Positions 32,598-45,117 are shown, counted from the stretch's first letter. The stretch is DNA of 64,000 nt from Eretmocerus hayati (GCA_029851415.1 CM056744.1:63606172-63670171), one strand, 5' to 3'. Made by a program: numbers and translations. Notes: a model not told the origin generated them from the letters alone.

Positions 32598-35500
32598 CTA
32601 GAATTCTCCATAATAATGTTTGATTTCATTGAAATGTCGTAGCTGTGGACGATCCCTAATGATGATTTCTACTGTTTTTGTTTCATCATTAACCCTCTGC
32701 ACAGGGGTTGGATCTGTCCAAGTAGATTCGTTATTTACAACAGTTTTTGCTAAGATTATGTCTCCTACTTGATATGATTCTGATGCAGTTTGTCGATTGT
32801 TCACAGTGTTTTGATTTTGCTTTTCACATTTTCTTATATTTTCTCCTGCATTTTCTCGTTTTTCTTTCATATCATCAAAATGAATTTTTTCTTGATCTTG
32901 TTCCTCGAAACTGCTCAAATTTCCAAAAAGTAAGTCATAGGGAGAATAATTCGTTGTACCATGAATGCTCTCATTATATACTTTTGCTGCATTTAATAAT
33001 TTCTTATAAGGGTTTCCATCTTTAGACTTCGCTGAAGTTTTGAGGGTTCTTATTACTCGTTCACAAATGCCGTTCGATTGTGAATGTCGCACGGCAATGT
33101 TAATAAACTCCACTCCATGTGTTTTATATAAATTTTGAACCTTTTTTGAAAGGAAAATCTCTTCGTTGTCTGAAATTATATATTGTGGTCTAGCTATTTT
33201 CAAGAAAAATTCCGCAAGTGCTATATGTGTTTTAGACTTTGTACTGATTTCCCAAATCCATACAAAACGGCTGAATTCATCTATGATAATGAGGAAATCT
33301 GTATTTTCAAAAGTGCAAAAATCTATATTCATCTTTTCAAAAGGTTTAGTTGCAGGTTCAACATATATACCAGGGGCTACATATTTTCTCGCAGCAGCTT
33401 TCACTCTGGCACAAGTAGGGCATTGCTTGATAAATTCTTCCACATCTCTAGTGATATTATCTCACGTGAATTCTCTGCGAATTTCTTTCAATGTCTTTTC
33501 TTGTCCCCAATGATTTTTGTTGTGAACGTCTGCCAATTTCATAAATTGTGAATTCCGTTCTCTTAAGATTTTGGGCTTCAAAGGTCTAACATAGAGTAGT
33601 TTCTCGGATAATTTGACATACAAACCAATCCATCCCAAAAGGCGGTCGAAATTCTCATTTTTGAACACATGTGTGATTTCTATTACAGAATTTTCTGGTG
33701 CTTTTTCTAATTTCAAAAACAAATCGGGAATATTTCTCTTGTTTTGGTATAAAACTCCTTGAATCAAAAAATCTCCTCGTTCCTGGAATTTCATTTGAGC
33801 ATTTCGTTTAGATAGTGTATTCCAGCTGAGATCAACCAAATTTTCAAGCTTCATTGTTCGGATGCTGGATTCTCCCGTGAATAAAGATAGATACTTCGCT
33901 AAAGTATCGTTCTCATCATCAATGATGTCTCGACTATCATTGATGAATTTTCTCATCGTCTTATCATTGGTGTACTTTGTTACCAACCTTGCTTTGTGTG
34001 AGATTCGAGTAAACCCTGCAATACTTATCTCCGGATTTTGATTTTCTTCCACTGGATTTTGCTCACTTACATGGAAAGCCCTGGACAAAGCATCTGCATT
34101 TGTATTTAATTTTCCTTTTTTGTAAATGATGTTTGGGTGATAATCCGTGGCTTTAGTTAACATTCTCACGATTCGAGAACTTACATCGTCGGATTTATTT
34201 TTGAAAATAGATCGAAGATTCTGATGATCAGAATATACATCAAATTTTTGACCAAATAGGAAATGTTTATACTGTTTCATACCCCAAACTATAGCTAATA
34301 ATTCTTTCTCAGTCACAGAATAGTTTTTTTCAGCAGGATTCAAGGAACGACTGGCATAAGAACAAGGATGTTCATCGCCGTTTTCATCTAATTGCGATAA
34401 TATGACTCCAATACCTTCGTTTGATGCGTCTGAACACAAAATGAAGGGTTTAGAGGTATCTGGGTGTTTCAAGATTGGATATGTTGATAAGAGTTCTTTG
34501 AGTAATTGGAACTGTTTCCTACATTCATCATCAAAGTTGTACTCTACATTTTTTGATTTTAATTTATTCAGGCGATGAACTTTTTGAGCGAAGTTTGGTA
34601 TAAATTTCCTATAGTAAGATGCTAAACCCAAAAATCTCTCTATTTCTTTCTTATTCCTTGGTTCAGGGAAGTTGAGAACTTTTTCTACATTACGGATCAA
34701 TGGGCGGATACCTTCTTTTGATACCTCATGTCCCAGATACTCTAGTCGTTCTTGCATGAATGAACACTTGTCTGGATTCAAAATTAAACCGGCTTCTCGA
34801 AGTCGTTCAAATACTGTTCGCAGGTTTCTCAAATGTTCTTCTGGCGTTGATCCGAAAACAATCAAATCATCTACGTAGATGAAACAAATTCTTCCAACCA
34901 AACCCCTCAATTTGAAGTTCATCATTCTTTGGTAGGTCGCAGGACTATTGATTAATCCCATAGGCATTCTTAACCATTCCCAGTGTCCTCTGAAAGTACT
35001 AAAAGCAGTTTTTGGGATATCTGAGGCCTTTACAGTTACCTGGTGAAACCCATTAGACATGTCAAAACAGCTCATGTATTTTGCTCGGCCAAGCATACAT
35101 AATATTTCTTCAATCGAAGGTAATGGGTAGTTATCTTGTTCAGTGTAAGCATTCAATTTTCGGAAATCCATCACTAATCGCCATTTTTTCTCACCTGAAG
35201 CATCCATTTTTTTTGGTACCAGCCACACATTTGATTGATATGGTGATGAACTGGGTCTTATCAGACCTTTTTTTTCAAGAATTTCTATCTGTCGGTCAAT
35301 CTCTGAATGCATGAATAATGGATGTCTATACACCGGTGTCTTGATCGGTTTATCAGTAGATAATCTTATCTCATGTTGCACATCATGAACTGCTGGCATT
35401 GGATCATCTGGCAAGGCAAAACGATCATTGAATTCCGATATGATGTTGAAAATTTCCTTTGATACATTTGGAGAAATTCTTTCAGAGACATTATTAAGAT

Positions 35501-36299
35501 CCTTTACGAATTTCATTCTCAACAGCTCGATGCGTTCTTGGCGCTCCTTCGATTCCTGCGAGTGATGACAATTAGTTAAATTCTTATTTCTATAATATTG
35601 ATTCAATAATTGTTTTCTTTCTTCAACATTCAATCTGTTACTCAGAATGTATCTCATTGTTGGCTTTGATTCAGCTTCGGAATTTTCCCCTGTATGATGA
35701 ACAGCATGAGTCATAGGCAAATCTTCATGGGTTGTAACATGAATATTTTCTATATATATTGGTTTATATTCATCTGACTCGTTGAACAAATATAACTTTA
35801 ATTTCTGATTTTCCTTGATTTCATGGAGACCTGGGACTATGTTGGATCCTTCGATATAATAAATACCTGGAGAATTTCCTGGGACTATTTCTCTTGTTTC
35901 AAATAAGTGTGGCTCCAACTGAGCGAATTGATGCTTATTGAGTTCCAAAGTAACTTGGTTTCCAGAATCATTTTTCAATGTGATAGTATTGAGTTCATTG
36001 TCCACAATACTTTTGGCACGAATTTGCCAATCTTTACCCAATATTCCATCAGCTCTGGTGGGAAAGTCATTAGACATTACAAAAAAAGTGAATTTGATAC
36101 CAAATATCTCTAATTCGCAAGTTCCTATTGCATCATATAATCCATCTATTATAAGGAAACTTCTTATTTCATCTGCCGAGAATTTTCGAAAATTTTCATT
36201 ATTTTGATCTATGCATTTTATTTTTATATGTGAAGTCTTTGATCCTGAATCTACCAAGAGTCCGTGGGGCGCGTTACTTCCTTTAATACGGGTGAACAA
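32598..36299 (-). pseudogene. pol: Pol polyprotein (PR-RT-RH-IN), one nonsense codon
   Basis: The open frame from 36299 to 33462 (945 codons) holds, in order: a retropepsin with LLVDSGSKT near the start, reverse transcriptase with YVDD (FIYVDDLIVFG), RNase H (LCSDASNEGIG and the HQNLRSIF region), and the first half of the integrase zinc-binding domain (VHNKNHW). A TGA at 33461-33459 interrupts it. The same frame then continues from 33443 to 32598 (281 codons) with CPTC of the zinc finger, the catalytic core D, D and E (NIDF; ISDNEE; SNGICERV) and a C-terminal domain. With no frameshift and only this stop, the lesion is a single substitution or a sequencing error. It would truncate Pol before integrase. 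Pol lies in the -1 frame relative to gag with a 49-bp overlap, indicating ribosomal frameshifting. Confidence 0.92.
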
Positions 36300-37447
36300 T
36301 ATTGAATCGTCTCTATCGAGCTGGTTTGATCTTGGTTTACGCTCTCCTCCTCCCGTATGAAGAATTCCTGTATTTCTTGGATTGGAGGATCTTTGCTTTG
36401 GTATCGATTTTTGGGAAAATTTTTATTTTTCAGAGAAGGGTTCTTCATCCAACAAACCTCCTCTCTATGTCCTACCTTATTACAGAAATGACACGTGATT
36501 TTTTCTAACCCCGAATTTTGAGAGCTCGTGGACTCACGTTTGGCCACAGGTTCAGATTTTACACTTTCATTCTTTGTTCTTTGTCGGGATTTTATTTCCA
36601 AATCTTCGAAGTAATATTTTTCTTCACGGATTGCCTGTTGGTATGCGTCATTGATTGTACTAGCTTTCTGAGCTCTTACTGCCGGTCTAAGCTCTGGTTT
36701 CACAGATCGTTGAAACCGGTCAATTCTTTCAGTTAACTCAACCCCTCGGAAAACCATCCTACGTTCAAGTGGCTCCTGATCTATCGATTTCTGTACTCTC
36801 CTATCAATTTCGGCATATCTTTTGATATAGTTTTCCATTCTCTCCCTGAAACCTTGTCGAATTGAATTTCGTTCCTCAACTAATTGCACATATTGCTTTT
36901 CCGTTTTTCCGAAAGCTAATCGCATTGCTTCAGCAAAATCAGTTGGCGTCACTTCTAATAACCTATCAGCCACCTCAGCAGCTTCGCCCTTCAATTTTTG
37001 CGCGATAACCTTGCTCAAGAAACATATTGTTTCGGCATCATCACTCATTTGTTTTTTCACTCGCCTGACTTGTGACAAGAAAGCTTCTACATCTCCACTA
37101 CCGTCAAATTCTCGGATTTCTGATAGCAATTCCTGTATTTGACGACGCCGATCATAGGAAATTTTGGAAGTTTCATTCACTATTTCATCTTCCGTTGGTG
37201 CTGAAGGCTCCGGAAATATATGATGATTTTTCAAGATAGTCTTCAATTCTTCTAGTTCTTTGGATAATGCCGTTACTCGACTGTTAGCTGCATTTTCACG
37301 GTCTAAAGCCGCATCTAATTGTTGCTTCATTTCACTGGTGGTTGCCATTTTTGGTATAATTTGTCTGATACTACTGAGAAAGTTTATAGTACTGTCTATG
37401 ATTGTCAAAGAGCTTTTTGGTGGCTCAGAATCGTTTGAATCTGACAT
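36251..37447 (-). CDS. gag: Gag polyprotein
   Basis: Intact frame of 398 codons starting about 220 bp after the primer site. The N-terminal part contains a coiled coil (about residues 40-75). The capsid region follows (IREFDGSGDVEAFL, AMRLAFGKTEK, RERMENYIKRYAEI). Near the C-terminus a zinc knuckle CHFCNKVGHREEVC (C-x2-C-x4-H-x4-C) would bind the RNA genome. It overlaps pol by 49 bp in the -1 phase. Organisation is typical of Ty3/gypsy Gag. Confidence 0.92.
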   Translation of the reverse strand: MSDSNDSEPPKSSLTIIDSTINFLSSIRQIIPKMATTSEMKQQLDAALDRENAANSRVTALSKELEELKTILKNHHIFPEPSAPTEDEIVNETSKISYDRRRQIQELLSEIREFDGSGDVEAFLSQVRRVKKQMSDDAETICFLSKVIAQKLKGEAAEVADRLLEVTPTDFAEAMRLAFGKTEKQYVQLVEERNSIRQGFRERMENYIKRYAEIDRRVQKSIDQEPLERRMVFRGVELTERIDRFQRSVKPELRPAVRAQKASTINDAYQQAIREEKYYFEDLEIKSRQRTKNESVKSEPVAKRESTSSQNSGLEKITCHFCNKVGHREEVCWMKNPSLKNKNFPKNRYQSKDPPIQEIQEFFIREEESVNQDQTSSIETIQYCSPVLKEVTRPTDSW

Positions 37448-37663
37448 AAACGATGAGTGTGTGGTATAAGATTACACACTCACCTTATACATTCTCCGGT
37501 GAAGTTGAGCTGTTGTCGTATCGGGATTCTTTGCGATTTTGTTCGCCGATGAGCGGCTTGTTAGAAGCGTCTTCTCAATTAGTGTAGACGAAATGATATC
37601 GGCCAATCCTTTCCACACTCTCCTTCTTTGATGTTTACTACACACGCTGCTTATGCGTCCCCA

Positions 37664-37681
37664 GTCCTGTCACGGTCGCCA
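37664..37681 (-). promoter_or_regulatory. Primer binding site (tRNA-Arg type)
   Basis: Three bases inside the 5' LTR the minus strand reads TGGCGACCGTGACAGGAC. TGGCGACCGTGACA is the primer-site type known from Drosophila 412/mdg1-like elements, complementary to the 3' end of a tRNA-Arg. Confidence 0.8.
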
Positions 37682-37684
37682 AAA

Positions 37685-38002
37685 TGTAACCGGTTCACTG
37701 GGGCAAAGAGGAACAGTAAGATGACACGTCTTATCAGTTGCTCGTCAGCTGCTCTTTATTCGCACTCCCAATCTCAACTAACTCTCGCGGCCGTTTTATG
37801 TTCTCTATTTATAACATTACGATATTACAATCAATCGATTTTAAAGTGTAAGACTTGCTTTTGTTTTGAGTAAGTATGTGTATGCAAGTAAGTCGTGCGC
37901 AAAAGAAATGAGAGAGTGGTTTATTAAACAATGTGGATCGATGAAGAATGTGCTGTATGTTTGAATAAAAGGTGCTCATATTAATATGACATCTATATGA
38001 CA
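37685..38002 (-). repeat. 5' LTR of the provirus
   Basis: 318 bp. The minus strand carries TATAAATAG at about 37813-37805 as a likely core promoter, leaving about 120 bp to the LTR end. Confidence 0.95.
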
Positions 38003-38006
38003 TACC

Positions 38007-41000
38007 CATATATGCGATTCTGCCACTTCATAGAGCTCTTATTCAAAAGTTTAATACGCAGCTAGAAATTGTTGATACTTGCATTGTTCTGTCTTATGAG
38101 GATACTCAATAACGTGTGTTTTGATGAAATGTCATTCGATTCCCAAGATATTCATCATTGGTAATTAGCATAAGTCATCATAGCTTTTCACCATTTTTTC
38201 AATTCCAACCCCCTTCAAGAGTTTCCAAAAAGCTGCTTGACGTGATTGTTAATACCGAGAATTGAATTGAATATTGAAGGGAGTTACTGTGGCTTTGATT
38301 TCAATTTCGTGCTAGAAAGGCAGAGTGGGAGAGGAAGAGCAGACGATGGTGCTTGCGGCGAACAACTCATCATCAACAGCTGATGCAGCATGGAGCTCTG
38401 CAGCCGCTCATCACGTGTTGCTTGGATTTGGTTTCATCTTGCTTGCTCAGATTTGATGTGTTATTTGACCTACTCGTCGTTGACGTTGATATTAAAGTCG
38501 TCGTTGTCATCTTCGAGAACAGACTCGTTATGAGCGATTACCCAGTAAACCCGGTCCTAGAGCAGGGCAATTGGTAAAGTTACAAACAGCAGTACAACAT
38601 CGGGCATGAATGCACGGCCGTTCGCATCAAGCTTCGTTAGTTACAACTAGCCAGAAGGAAGTTTGGGACGTTTGATTATGTTTTTTGGCTCTCGTACAGG
38701 ATACTGAATGATAGAAAAGAATCAAAAACCTAGTCGACCGTGAAGTCCGCACGAAAGAGCTGAAACTCAAATTTTTGAGCTAGCCGGCTACCAGGTGATG
38801 ACACCTATATCTGCCTATCAATATTCCGACTCAGCATACGGTCATTGCGTTTAGAATGAGTGAACACGTAAGTGCACTATGATTAGGCAGGGAAAAACTC
38901 CATTGAACGATTAGTAGTTTGCCTTTCACTACTGGTGTATCCTCTTCCATGCTGCTTAAGTGGTTAAGCCAAAGAAATATGCCAAAAGTGACTAAGATCC
39001 CTGTTTACACTTTGATTAATAGTGAAATATTATTTGTATTGTAACCAGAGCTCTTTTTCAATATGCGTCTCTCCTATTTGCCAACTTTTCCATTTTTGCG
39101 GTGTTAACAAAATTTTTCCCAAATCATCAACTTAATACAAGTTCATTGATTTTACTTGTGATACTATTGCAGATAATAGTTTGCATAGCCCACTCTCAGA
39201 CAGCTTTATGACTCATGAGAAAACTTGTTAGATTACTGATCACAACGCCTGGACAGTCATCCTTAGATAACAGAGTTATATGGAGCAACGATTCTCATGA
39301 TCAAGTTGTGGAATTGCGGTCAGTCAGTCACCTTTGTGGCTTCAGATCCTGGTGATGTCTACATGAATCAAACTATAAGTGGAGAGCACTGATGCAATAA
39401 GAATCGTTTCATCAGTCTGTGGATGGATTTCCAAGTGCAAGTATAGATTGTCCGCTTCATTGATTTTTAGACACCAAGAAATGTACGCATGGCTGCTACA
39501 TGAAAGATATCTTACTTGCATAGAATTTTAGGAATCTGAGAAAGCTTATTTCAGAGAATTTGATGAAAGATCAGTTGATTAGATCCAGGAGCCAATTGAG
39601 TTTTGCAGAGTCAGAGTCGACTAATAGTAACTCCATTTCTGAAATCTGCATTCTCATGTTCTTAGATATGCTCCTACACCACCCAATGAGGCAGAAAATC
39701 TTGTATCAAAACGAGATCTCTATAATGCTCTCCATGTGATGAAATATCTTTGACTACTCTCTAGGACACACCTCGAATAATGAAACTAAGAATCCCCTTT
39801 GATCGGATGTAGACACGGTATACTCTGACTCTGGACAGCCCTGTGCTTATTCTAATAATTGCAAGAGCCTCACTGACAATGAGTCAAATGCAGAATCAGC
39901 TGGGTATGTATTCAGTATTGTTGACACATCATTTTGATGAGTTATAAGAGAGTCTACTGAGTTTATTCTAGTTACTTGCAGATCATTTCAACTGGTTGTT
40001 TGAAGATCATTCCATCTGGTCATTTGAAGACAAGATAGTTCTGTACGACAGTGAATGATCCAAAGAAGACTGTAATTGAGTGAGATTGTCAGAGATTCTG
40101 CACAAATTCAATACTTGTCACATTCAATTCAATTGGGTGGTCATAATTTTGAACTGCTTATTTCTGATCCAACAATCCCATTCTGACATCCTTCGTTTCA
40201 AAGGAAAGAACTTGTTCTCATCATTGACTGATTACATTGAGTTTAAGGAACAGGTATTCAGCTGCAATGACAATCAAACGCGTTTTCTGGTAATCATAAA
40301 TTCTAGATTCAGATCCAGGTTGCAAGCTGAAATGTAATTTGTGCGCAATCTAATATGTAATTCTAATGTAAGGCTACAGTGAACCGATAAAATTGAAAAT
40401 GATGATTTTGAGATCATGAACTGGATGAAAATTTCAATCACAGACTCAGTTATGGAATGTGTTGACATGCTTTTTTGAGAGAGGATCAGGGGCATTAGAA
40501 CTGCAAGAAATTGCATGTGGGGTAGAACGAATCTTCTGAAATATTAGCCGCATTTTGAAGTAAGTGAAGTTCTCATGGTGTGTCGGAGAAAATGCAATGA
40601 GAATTTTCACAAAGAAAGGTTTTTAGGATGATTCACGATTGCTGAAAAATATAATTTTTAATGATGCGAGACAAGCTAAGACATTTCACTGATAGGTCCA
40701 AAGTTGCCCAGCTACATAATATGTGATTCCACAAATTCTTATCATGATTGAATTATGTATTCGCATTTCGGGAGGAGATAGATTGTAATTTTACATACAC
40801 TTTGCAATGGCTTGTGACTCCAGGATGATGTAATAATTCTTGTATCATTTTGAAAATACCTTATCAAACCTCGGAAAGAACAGGAGTAGATTATGGATTA
40901 CATTTTCTGCAGGAATCACTTGGAAAATATTACAAACAGTTTCGGTTGAATAGGTGAATTAATGATGTCCTGTTGTTGCCTCCTACTTGTAAATCTCCAG

Positions 41001-41075
41001 ACATTCTTTTCTTCCCTCATGGCTTCTCTTATTATTGAGATACTTGAATCTCTTGTGACATACCTCACAAAAGTA
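38007..41075. other. No convincing gene; possible exon-like spot near 38345
   Basis: AT-rich, probably intronic or intergenic. At 38345 an ATG opens a 36-codon frame (MVLAANNSSSTADAAW, then a hydrophobic stretch) with codon use unlike its surroundings. It could be a short N-terminal exon, but I see no firm donor site and do not call it. Confidence 0.35.
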
Positions 41076-41483
41076 TTATTTCAAACCAGAATGAGCTTCT
41101 TCATGGCGGTGCAGATCATTGACTCTTTTGAATGTCCACGAACAGTCCTTGCATTCAAAAGGTCTTTCATGATCATGCTTATCCTTTATGTGCTGCACCA
41201 AATTGAACTTGGATTTCAAATAAAGTCCACAGATATCACATTCGATTGGTGTCTCGCCTGAGTGATGGATTGGATGCTGCTTGAATTCTGAATTACTGAC
41301 AAATTTCTTGGGGCACCTTGGGCATGAATGATATTTCTGAGAATTTTGGTGGTTGAGCATGTTGCGTCTCTTCAGCAGATAGTCAGTGTTGAATTGCATT
41401 CTGCAAATTGGACATTTCTTCATTTCATGCATTTGATTCAAGTGGAGCTCCAAGTTTTTGATTGTAGGAAAGCATACAACCTG
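41076..41483 (-). CDS. C2H2 zinc-finger protein exon (C-terminal part)
   Basis: An open frame of about 135 codons ending in TAA at 41078-41076. It opens with the second half of a finger (IKNLELHLNQMH), then a degenerate finger starting CPIC. Three good C2H2 fingers follow: CPRC with 12 residues to HPIHH, CDIC with 12 to HIKDKH, and CKDC with 12 to HEEAH, joined by linkers like SGETPIEC and HERPFEC. These would bind DNA in the nucleus. Because the first finger is split, the exon must be preceded by another; TTCTGAAACAG at about 41494-41484 could be the acceptor. No upstream exon is visible in the window, so it may belong to a large-intron gene or be an isolated exon. It is the only host-type coding sequence I am fairly sure of. 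Confidence 0.75.
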   Translation of the reverse strand, partial: QVVCFPTIKNLELHLNQMHEMKKCPICRMQFNTDYLLKRRNMLNHQNSQKYHSCPRCPKKFVSNSEFKQHPIHHSGETPIECDICGLYLKSKFNLVQHIKDKHDHERPFECKDCSWTFKRVNDLHRHEEAHSGLK

Positions 41484-41623
41484 TTTCAGAATTCGCGTAC
41501 ACCCCGATAAAATTAGGTAGCGGTGATTTTGTTATTTCGATTGGTGAGATCGAGAGATTTTGTTACGGTTTCCTGAGTTTGTAACTGTCGTGTGAAAAAA
41601 CGTATTTTTTAGCGTTATGTCAG

Positions 41624-41672
41624 TAACGCTTGGTGTGTAATGCTTAACGGCTAGCATTACACTAAAGCGTTA
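41624..41672. repeat. Short perfect-stem hairpin
   Basis: TAACGCT at 41624 pairs with AGCGTTA ending at 41672, and TGTAATGCT pairs with AGCATTACA, leaving an 8-nt loop. It is a 49-bp imperfect palindrome just upstream of the zinc-finger exon. It could be a short transposon footprint or a structured RNA. Confidence 0.55.
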
Positions 41673-41699
41673 CATTGTGTATTCTGCTTGGTTATGGCT

Positions 41700-42234
41700 C
41701 GGAGGGGTGTGTTTTTTGGCTGCTCTTGTGTTAATTGTGAACCGTGATTTTTTTGCGCGAGCTGTTGGTGTCGGGAAATTAAAAATTAATTAGGTGTGCT
41801 GTGCGTGTTGGGGCGTTCGCGTTTTTGTGAGAGCCGTGTCTTCGGCGGGTGCGGTGGCAGCGGCATTGCATAATTTCATGCGCGCTTCTGCAGAGGCAAC
41901 GACGCAGTGCTTTTCGCGTTCGAGATTGAATTTTTGTGTTGTGGGAGTCGCGGAGAGTGTTGTTGAATAATAAGGTGTGTGGAATAATGTTGTGTGGCAT
42001 GCGTGTCGAGAGCCGACAAACAGACAACCGTGGCCTTGGCCTTGGCCGCTGCAGCAGAAGGTGGGCATGCCGTATCGTCAGTGTATGGCCGCAGGGATTC
42101 CACCGTGTAAAAAAGTCGACTTCAGAGCGCACCATCTTACCCCGTGTGGAAAAAAAAACAATCCGCCCGCCGTTAGTGGAAAATAACAACCGCGGATACC
42201 GAAGTCAGAACGAGGTAACGCGTGCAAACGCGTG
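41700..42234. promoter_or_regulatory. CpG-rich block, possible promoter/5' UTR
   Basis: Unlike the AT-rich surroundings this block is rich in G, C and CpG (GGGGCGTTCGCG, TTCGGCGGGTGCGGTGGCAG, GCGCGCTTCTGC). It has overlapping frames on both strands, which is what GC-rich DNA produces by itself. It lies between the zinc-finger exon (minus) and a small ATG frame at 42235 (plus), as a transcription start region might. No TATA box is evident. Confidence 0.3.
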
Positions 42235-42415
42235 CATGGTTATGTCTACTGATGTTGCCGAAACGCCTATTACAGGATTACGTGCTCGATCAGCTGAGGT
42301 TATCCTGCGTGGTATTGAAACCGAAAACTATTTGGAAAAGAGACGTATTGAGCAGAGGCTTATTAGATTGTATATTTCGACAAGATATATATTGTCATGG
42401 ATTGGACTACCATAA
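42235..42415 (+). CDS. Candidate small first coding exon
   Basis: ATG at 42235 opens a 60-codon frame whose first 45 residues look like protein (STDVAETPITGLRARSAEVI, then ILRGIETENYLEKRRIEQRL, charged and helix-prone). It directly follows the CpG-rich block. Possible donors lie inside (GCGTG|GTATTG at about 42312). No domain is recognised and it may be chance. Confidence 0.2.
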
Positions 42416-45117
42416 AATCGTAGTGGATCAGATTATGTTCTTTGTCATTATGATGCAGCTATCATCACGGTGTTTTCCCATCAGCTGATTTGATTTATGT
42501 GGTATTCCAAAGTTGATGAAGACTTACAAATTTCACAAATCTGTGATTCAGGATGTGTGTGCTTAACAAGGTGCCATCAAGATTCTCGAAAGGATGATTA
42601 CTTTATTATTTTTGATGATTGATTGTAGTGTATTGGTTCAGTTTACAAGACTTCATCCGGCAATGGAAATCACTCAATATCAGATGAGTAGTGTTTTACC
42701 AATATTTGAGTATCATACAGTTATCTCATGATGAATTTGATTCTTTGTGTAAGATGCGTCATATCTTCCAGGTGACTATCCCAGCAACCATTCTTCACTG
42801 CGACAAATACTTCCACATGATCAAGCCAGTTATTACTACCACATGCACTCGATATAGAAGTAGCCTCATGATGACAGAGATTTTTGTTGTCAACTATTGA
42901 GTGCCGGAGTGAAAACAAAGTCAATCAGTTAGTGGAGTCATGAATATGACACTTCTTGAACAGATATAGTAACTCGTTTCTAGTTTTGACTGTCGGTAAT
43001 GATTTTAGTAATTTAGATCATCCACTTTCATCATTTGCTAAAATCTAAACTCATACTGATTTCAGGAAGTACTAATCAACCTGGCAGACAGTCGGTTGAT
43101 ATCATCAGGCTTAATGTTTTAGCTCAAGTGTACGCATTAATAGAGTGATGAGTAACTCCATCAAATTTTGATTTCTAACGAAGAAGAACAAGTCTCACAA
43201 ATTGTATCCTTCTTGCAGCTTGTGTTGAGCCAGGTCATTCTCAAAGATGATGAAATATGCATCACTATCTCTCGATATGAACATCGTTATACATGAGTGA
43301 GCTCAGTTGTATGGTCTGCTTATTTTTCAAGTTATGAGGGAAAGTTTGATGAGCTGCATAGTGCAGTGTGATGTGAATCATATGTGTCAACAATTTTTGA
43401 ATAGTCTCAGCAAGAATCTATGTGAAAATTTCATCCATGTGACATTCTCTTATCGTAATTATTGGTTTGACCACCAATGTAACTGCTGAATGAAATAACT
43501 TTACGTTCTAATATGCTGTTGCATCAAAATTTGTATATTATTGTGATGCACCAATGAAAGTTATGCAGCAGTGACAGCTTCATCATAAGACTTTGGATAT
43601 TCACAAAATGCATTTACAATTCCCTAACAGCAAAGACCGTTTCATGGTCTAATAACTAGGAGAAACGAATGAGAATTCATCATCTGATCATCTCCTTCAT
43701 TTGTTGAGTCATCTAATCTACTCTGCAAAATAGCTTCCAAATGAATTCTTGATGCTTCTACCGATTGTTCACTGTTAATTTGAACGGAAAATTTGGAGAG
43801 AATTTCTCGACCAAAATCTCAGGCCTTCCGACTTTGAATTATATTCAGAATTATAAATTTTGTGCAGCGGCACTAGCCTTATTCTCACAAATAATACTAT
43901 ACTTCTGCAATTCATTGAATTGAAATTTACTCAAGCAACTAAAGAAGTTTTCCATGACTTCCCTTGCGCAAGTCTCGAGATACCGTCTTGTTTTATTACA
44001 AAATTTCCGATTAAACGTTTTTTTACGAAGTAATTAAATTTCACGAGACACTGATCTGAAAAAAATTATCATCTCTCGATTTCCGATACTACAGTTATAA
44101 CTCGCCTGATTGTGATCCCTCCAGCTAATTTTGATTACCGTTTCGCGTAAGAAAGACACCCACACATCCAGCATCATGAAAAATTTATCCTATCATGATC
44201 AAAATCAGGTTGCTTTTTTCGCCTTTTACCTTTTCACTCGTTCTGAAAGTGCGTTGCTCACGTAATTACGAAGCCTAATAGTGTGAGTAGCTCGGTAGCA
44301 GCTGAATGATAATACCAACCAACTCTTTTAGTGAGAGACTTTTTTACCAAAATTGTAATCTTGCCTCATCAATTCATCATCTTGCAATATCTTCCTTTTG
44401 CTTTTCATCCTTCAAGCAACACGCGACATTTCCTTTTTTCGAATCTGACTCAAGTCTTGTGTTAAATTAAAAACAAAAGAAGGTTCGCTCGGGCATTATT
44501 GCGGGGGCGCAGCTATCAGCATTGTCTTCTCAGCTTGGGTGCGCATCGTTTTTGGATTTCATAGATCAAAAAGATCGGCTAACTTTCGTGCGAAATTTTG
44601 ATTGGATCGAGTTTGGTTCTCCATAATCCTACCCGGGCTTCAAAACCACGTAAGTAGATACCCAATTTAATATTCATCGGCTCTGATTGGCTAAGCTTGG
44701 CCAATTGATGCCATAACCCGTATAGCCACACAGGACGGTTCGTACGAGGTGTGAGCGAGGCCGCACCACCGCGACCTTTTATTATGCATTCATTACATAG
44801 CTTCGTCAAATAGATCCATAATTTTTCTATGTTCCCGACATCTCTAACATCTTCCCCAAATAATGAGTAAACGCCTAGCAATAAACGTATCTGCTCGATT
44901 ATATGTTACGATGCTTGTTTTCGACGACCATATATATGGCCGCCTTTCCTGGAGCGTCGATTCGCCGATCCAAGGGCGATTCGATTCAATGTAGAAGAAA
45001 TTCGCGCAACATCATTATTTTCTTTATTAAGAAGATTCCAAAACGAAGAACTTCCATTTGTCGACCCGACAACGTTGATGTAATCATTCTCGGATTTTTG
45101 TACCTTTTTTGTTTTTC
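42416..45117. other. No gene seen
   Basis: AT-rich, probably intronic or intergenic, with no repeat structure and no frame of interest. The stretch 44590-44800 is somewhat GC-richer without a recognisable feature. Confidence 0.5.

Larger units (their letters stand above)
30388..38006 (-). mobile_element. Errantivirus-like (Ty3/gypsy) provirus with env
   Basis: A complete provirus read on the minus strand: LTRs at 37685-38002 (5') and 30392-30709 (3'), target duplication TACC (30388-30391, 38003-38006), tRNA-Arg-type primer site, gag, pol and env in that order, and a purine tract before the 3' LTR. The LTRs differ at only one position that I can see (GTATATGTATG near 30582 against GTATGTGTATG), so insertion is recent. 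It landed just upstream of the mariner pseudogene's first block. One nonsense codon in pol is the only lesion noticed. Confidence 0.96.

Noticed and set aside
38345..38577. Overlapping short frames (36 and 74 codons) near 38345
   Set aside because: No splice donor that I trust and no domain; left as a remark only.
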